The position numbers and the translations under genes were made by a program. Positions 60,479 to 64,000 of a stretch of DNA of 64,000 nt are shown here, piece after piece. Origin of the DNA: Adineta steineri. Taxonomy: Eukaryota; Rotifera; Eurotatoria; Adinetida; Adinetidae. The DNA lies in the NCBI GenBank assembly GCA_905250115.1, contig CAJNOI010000011.1, positions 738,554 through 802,553 on the forward strand. The letters are read 5' to 3'. The notes beneath the pieces were generated by a model. It was not told the DNA's origin. It worked only from the letters and a program-made list of their open reading frames with translations, and ran no database searches. Numbering within the stretch: the stretch's first letter is position 1; every line of letters begins with the position of its first letter.

Positions 60479-61723
60479 ATGGCTAAATTAGCTGCGACAG
60501 AAATTGAAGATGGTATTCCTTCAGTAATGACAGGCGCTCAACAAAACGATTACGGCGATGCACGTAATGTAATTACTCTACACCAGGACATACCTGTTCC
60601 TGGGGAACTATCATGTAAACAAATTCTTATTCGAGTTTATGCCGCTGCGATCAATCCAGTCGATTGGAAGGTACTAAAAGGTAATCTGACGTTTATTAAA
60701 CGATTTTCCTTCCCTCACACACCTGGTAGTGATGTTGCTGGAGTGGTAGTTGCTATTGGTTCATCAGTGAAACGTTTCCGGGTTGGTGACAAAGTCTATG
60801 GAAATCTTGGTACGGATGGTGGCAGTTATGCTGAATATGTTCGTGAAAAAGAATCACTCTTCGCCTTAAAACCAAGCAATTTAACGATGGTAGAAGCAGC
60901 TGCCGTACCGTTGGCGTGTTTAACTAGTTATCAGGCATTGTTCAACACAGCTTCGCCTATAGTCGGACCAGGAAGTAAAATCATGGTATGTGGAGGCAGT
61001 TCGGCTACCGGACTCTATGGTGTTCAGTTGGCCAAAGCTGTAGGTGCTCATGTAACAACAACATGTTCACAAAGAAACTTCAGTTTGATGGAAAAACTTG
61101 GTTTGTTCATTGCTTTTTTCTGTTAATTGCATCTCATTATGTTGTTTATTGATTACATAGGTTGTAAAGTTGTTCAAGCATGTAGTGACATGACAACAGA
61201 TCCACAACAGTTACTCGTCATTGATTACAATAACAAAGATTTCGGACAAGAATTGAAAGGTGATGCGTACAATATCCCCTAGTTTTTTTTATAGCTTGAT
61301 CTTTGTTTAGGTCAAGAATATGATTTTGTGTACGATTGTGTAGGTGGTGAACAACAATGGCTAGCCGCCCAACAAATACTTAGGCGAGGCGGTCAATTTA
61401 TTACTATTGTAGGTAATGATCCTGAAATGAAGGTCTCATTGAAATATATGGCTACACTAGGTTCTACTCTTGTGGGACATAAATTACAGTCCATTTTTAG
61501 TTCAACCAAACTCTCATACAAATTTCATGCTATTCGTGAAAGCTATCAAGATTTAGACGAGATACGAACGCGATTCTTGGAAACGGACAAAGTCAAACCA
61601 ATCATCGATACAGTATTCGATTGGCGAAAAGATGGCGTTGAAGCATTGTATGCATTATACGAAAAATCGAAGAGTGGCAAGGCACAAGGCAAATTGGTTC
61701 TTAAAATTGCCGACGAAGAATGA
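60479..61723 (+). CDS. Zinc-independent MDR oxidoreductase (quinone reductase-like)
   Basis: NAD(P)H-dependent medium-chain reductase, 377 residues; exons 60479-61100, 61161-61259, 61311-61723, introns of 60 and 51 bp, phases joined. N-terminal GroES-like domain: PVPGELSCKQILIRVYAAAI, NPVDWKVLKG, HTPGSDVAGVVVAIGSSV and GDKVYGNLG. Nucleotide-binding domain: VPLACLTSYQALF, then the CGGSSATGLYGVQLAKAVG glycine-rich turn and YDFVYDCVGG. The C-terminus is GKAQGKLVLKIA. The Cys/His zinc ligands of alcohol dehydrogenases are absent, as in quinone reductase or RTN4IP1-like enzymes. The substrate is unknown. Placement between telomere-like repeats makes horizontal acquisition possible, but the short canonical introns show it is adapted to the host. 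Confidence 0.9.
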
Positions 61724-61940
61724 ATAAAACTATCAACTTTCCTTTCTTCAGCTTTTAAACTAAATTACTAAACTCGGGTGTGGGTATCAAGAAGAAAATT
61801 GACATATCATCTCTAGATATTGGGTAGAATATGCGCAAACCGAACCTATCATAGTCGTCGCAATAGCTAATGAATATTTCTTTTTATTATGAATAACTTT
61901 CTAAAATAATTTATTTAGTTTTTCATAAAAGTGTCTTAGT
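61724..61940. other. Convergent spacer with single telomere-like unit
   Basis: Between the convergent oxidoreductase and GPCR genes. Contains TCGGGTGTGGGTAT at about 61,774-61,787, a lone G-rich unit without a C-rich partner. Confidence 0.5.
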
Positions 61941-62903
61941 CTATTGGTTGATTCTTTGACGAGTGATAAACCGATACCATCTAATGAGCATATTTTTGAG
62001 TTCAGTACGATAAGTTTGTGATGCTGATAAAAAGACCCAAAATGATAAAGTATTGGTGAGATAAAGTAAAAATATCTGAGCTAAATAAATAGTAAAGTTC
62101 TCAATTGCAAGCCGATCTTTTGTTTTAACTACATTAGCAGCAGCTGATTTATAAATTTGGATGACTGTATTTGGTATAGTGGTAAGAATATAACCAATCA
62201 ATTCAACCAATAACATTCTCAGCATATCTCGATCACGTTTTCGAAGATTATGCGGTTCTGGTTCAAGAGTTATAGTTGGATGAATACGTTGACGTGTTGA
62301 TTTCATGTTTTTAATTAGTAATATAGCAAATACTGAAGAACCTGTTAATGGGAAAATGCCAAGACTCATTAAAATATAAATTGCATAAACAGTATGAATT
62401 ACACCACTTCTAGCATCACAGACACCTTTATCTAATGTACGCATCATAGTTGGAAAAATAGACACTATAAACCAAAAAAGCAAAACCGATGGAATAACCC
62501 GGATTGCCACTTTGTACTGACTAAATCTACGAATCTTTGCTTGTGTACTGCTAGATGCATATCGATCAGCACAGGCAAGAACAAAAAATGTTCTCATTAA
62601 TTCATTGAATGAATGTCGTAGATAGAATTGTATTGCACAAAAGAAAGCATTGTAAGTAAGTGGATATGGATTATATAATGCATAAATGATTGGTACAGTA
62701 GAGATATGTAAACCAAGTAAACCACATATTGACATTGTTATAATATAAAGTGAAAACGATTTGTCACGATATGCGGGTTGAGTAAAGTAAGCTATATTAA
62801 GAAATAATCCAATACTTCCAAGTATCAAATATGTTGTTATTCCATATTGTGATAGGTATTGTTGTACAAGCGGTAATGTAACAACAACTGACATGTTTTT
62901 CAC
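61941..62903 (-). CDS. Rhodopsin-like GPCR, chemosensory type, intronless
   Basis: Seven-helix receptor, 320 residues, single exon, start at 62903 (a second ATG at 62894 is possible). Helix 1 near residues 22-40 (TYLILGSIGLFLNIAYFTQP) and helix 2 near 48-70. The first helix-3 Cys is in FFCAIQF, and helix 3 ends in CADRYASSS in place of DRY. The second loop Cys is in KGVCDARSG. A basic loop 3 (RKRDRDMLRMLLVEL) leads into helix 6, and the helix 7 region is YLTNTLSFWVFLSASQTYR. Short loops and a single exon fit the large lineage-expanded receptor families of bdelloids. Ligand unknown. Confidence 0.82.
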   Translation of the reverse strand: MKNMSVVVTLPLVQQYLSQYGITTYLILGSIGLFLNIAYFTQPAYRDKSFSLYIITMSICGLLGLHISTVPIIYALYNPYPLTYNAFFCAIQFYLRHSFNELMRTFFVLACADRYASSSTQAKIRRFSQYKVAIRVIPSVLLFWFIVSIFPTMMRTLDKGVCDARSGVIHTVYAIYILMSLGIFPLTGSSVFAILLIKNMKSTRQRIHPTITLEPEPHNLRKRDRDMLRMLLVELIGYILTTIPNTVIQIYKSAAANVVKTKDRLAIENFTIYLAQIFLLYLTNTLSFWVFLSASQTYRTELKNMLIRWYRFITRQRINQ

Positions 62904-63948
62904 TCCTCAATTAAATAATTTTGTTGTAGTTAAGAATTTATGTTTTGACTGATTTTCTGATAAATGTAAACTGAAATATATAGACTGAAAAATGATGATA
63001 GAATTATTTCATTGGTAGAAAAATGTCCTCTTTTTTTCTTAGACAACTGAATACCAGAAATGTAGACAGTTCATTAGAATATTTAAAATGTATTAGACAC
63101 GTACGAAAAGTTTCTTGTGAAAAATCATGCTCATTTTTCTGTCAAAGATTTTATAATAGTTTGAACCGACAGGAAAGATATGATATAGAAGAGAAAAAAG
63201 ATAATATTTCTTTTCCGTATGATAAATAATGTTGTCAGCGAAGTTTGAAATTCAATTGAAAATAATGCATTCTTATATTTCGGTGTGTTAACCTAATGTG
63301 TACTTTTAAGAAGTCTGAAAGCTTTTAATGTATGAAGTGAATAGATAGAGAATGAATAAAATCATTATAGAATAAAAAGAGTACTTTTATCTGTCATTTT
63401 TGCATGATAGAACAAATTTGATGAATATGACGTGTAAAATATGACGCCTTCGAATATCATGATCATATGTTTCTATCGGAAATCCCATAACATTTTTCTT
63501 TAGTATCAATTAGTCACCTATATCTGATCTTTATGAAAATCAAGATAGAAGGATGTTAATATTTTTATATTATGTTAGTGATCATTGATAATGTATTACA
63601 AATTATTTGATCGTTAGAAATGGGATTTTAAAGTATCTTCATCGTCGAATTTTTTGCTAATTTTAGAAACTCGCTTTTTTTGTTTCTAATTTCTGAAAAC
63701 ATCCTCCAATCAATGTAGCGATATTATTGAGCGTAGGATGTAAATATAGGATAGTCAAACAAGTATGGTGAAAGAAAAAAGAAAAAGTATAAATAGTTAT
63801 AATTAATCGTTCTAAGTGGATATTTAAAAGCATTCATTAGTTGATTGTCTCATGCCGTTACATATCTTAAGATACTTAATTCCTACAAACATGATGTTTG
63901 CTTTAATTGATATATTATATGATGCGCATCATAGAACGCGTATTATTG
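62904..63948. other. Subtelomeric spacer before the terminal array
   Basis: About 1 kb, AT-rich. A 68-residue frame at 63023-63229 (rich in Ser, Cys, Arg and Lys) has no family features and no supporting promoter; I do not count it as a gene. No retroelement frame seen. Confidence 0.45.
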
Positions 63949-64000
63949 AGGGTGTGGGTGTGGGTGTGGGTGTGGGTGTGGGGTGTGGGTGGGTGTGGGT
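63949..64000 (+). repeat. Telomeric repeat array, TGTGGG type
   Basis: 52 bp made almost only of TGTGGG units (GGGTGTGGGTGTGGG…), with two length variants (TGTGGGG and TGGG) near the end, reaching the last base. The G-rich strand runs 5' to 3' towards the edge, as at a right-hand chromosome end. TGTGGG is reported as the telomere repeat of bdelloid rotifers. Whether the array goes on for kilobases cannot be seen. Confidence 0.88.

Noticed and set aside
63023-63229. 68-residue frame near the telomere
   Set aside because: Composition is like a random AT-rich frame with Arg/Lys and Cys; no promoter, splice sites or family features.

Overview
The window looks like a piece of a bdelloid rotifer chromosome (Adineta/Rotaria/Philodina type; the genus cannot be told from sequence alone). 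Three things point there. The DNA is AT-rich, with animal genes split by many 50-70 bp GT-AG introns. The only histone H2A is an unusual variant with an extended C-terminal tail and no SQ motif, the kind described as replacing canonical H2A in bdelloids. The right edge ends in an array of TGTGGG-type repeats, the bdelloid telomere repeat, with the G-rich strand running towards the edge as at a real right chromosome end.

Left part (1-49,968) is a normal gene-dense core. From left to right it holds: the first exon of eIF4E (partial, off the edge); an ARHGAP22/24/25-like PH-RhoGAP gene whose last intron carries a fold-back element and a deleted pogo/Tigger transposon; a histone cluster of two divergent pairs (H4/H3, H2B/H2A), every gene with one intron and the same 3' stem-loop; CLPTM1; mitochondrial ribosomal protein mS22; ribosomal protein uS8 (RPS15A); a DLC1/STARD-type RhoGAP-START gene; a small gene with a predicted N-myristoyl/palmitoyl start; a cytoplasmic intermediate filament gene; NOC3L; an unrecognised 411-residue gene; a rhodopsin-like receptor; a 79-residue hypothetical gene; an intronless short-chain dehydrogenase; a C2H2 protein with about 14 zinc fingers; and UBR7.

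Right part (about 49,969-64,000) has the character of a subtelomere. It contains a 0.4-0.5 kb direct duplication, a 58-residue gene, an unrecognised 300-residue gene, a decayed and partly tandem-duplicated gene, a DUF4419 gene whose C-terminus is encoded by telomere-like repeats, a zinc-independent MDR oxidoreductase, a chemosensory-type GPCR and then the terminal repeat array. DUF4419, the MDR and (in the core) the intronless dehydrogenase are candidates for horizontal acquisition, which is documented as frequent in bdelloid subtelomeres. That is inference here.

The observation I rate highest is a dispersed set of short telomere-like palindromes (about 30.7, 50.6, 52.6, 55.0, 56.6, 58.9 and 59.6 kb). 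In each, a degenerate G-rich telomere-like arm is followed by a C-rich arm: the polarity of a miniature head-to-head telomere fusion. They become denser towards the telomere. One lies in an intron of NOC3L and one forms the end of the DUF4419 reading frame. Exon coordinates were derived by hand from splice sites; reading phase was checked for continuity across every exon junction of the intact multi-exon genes.
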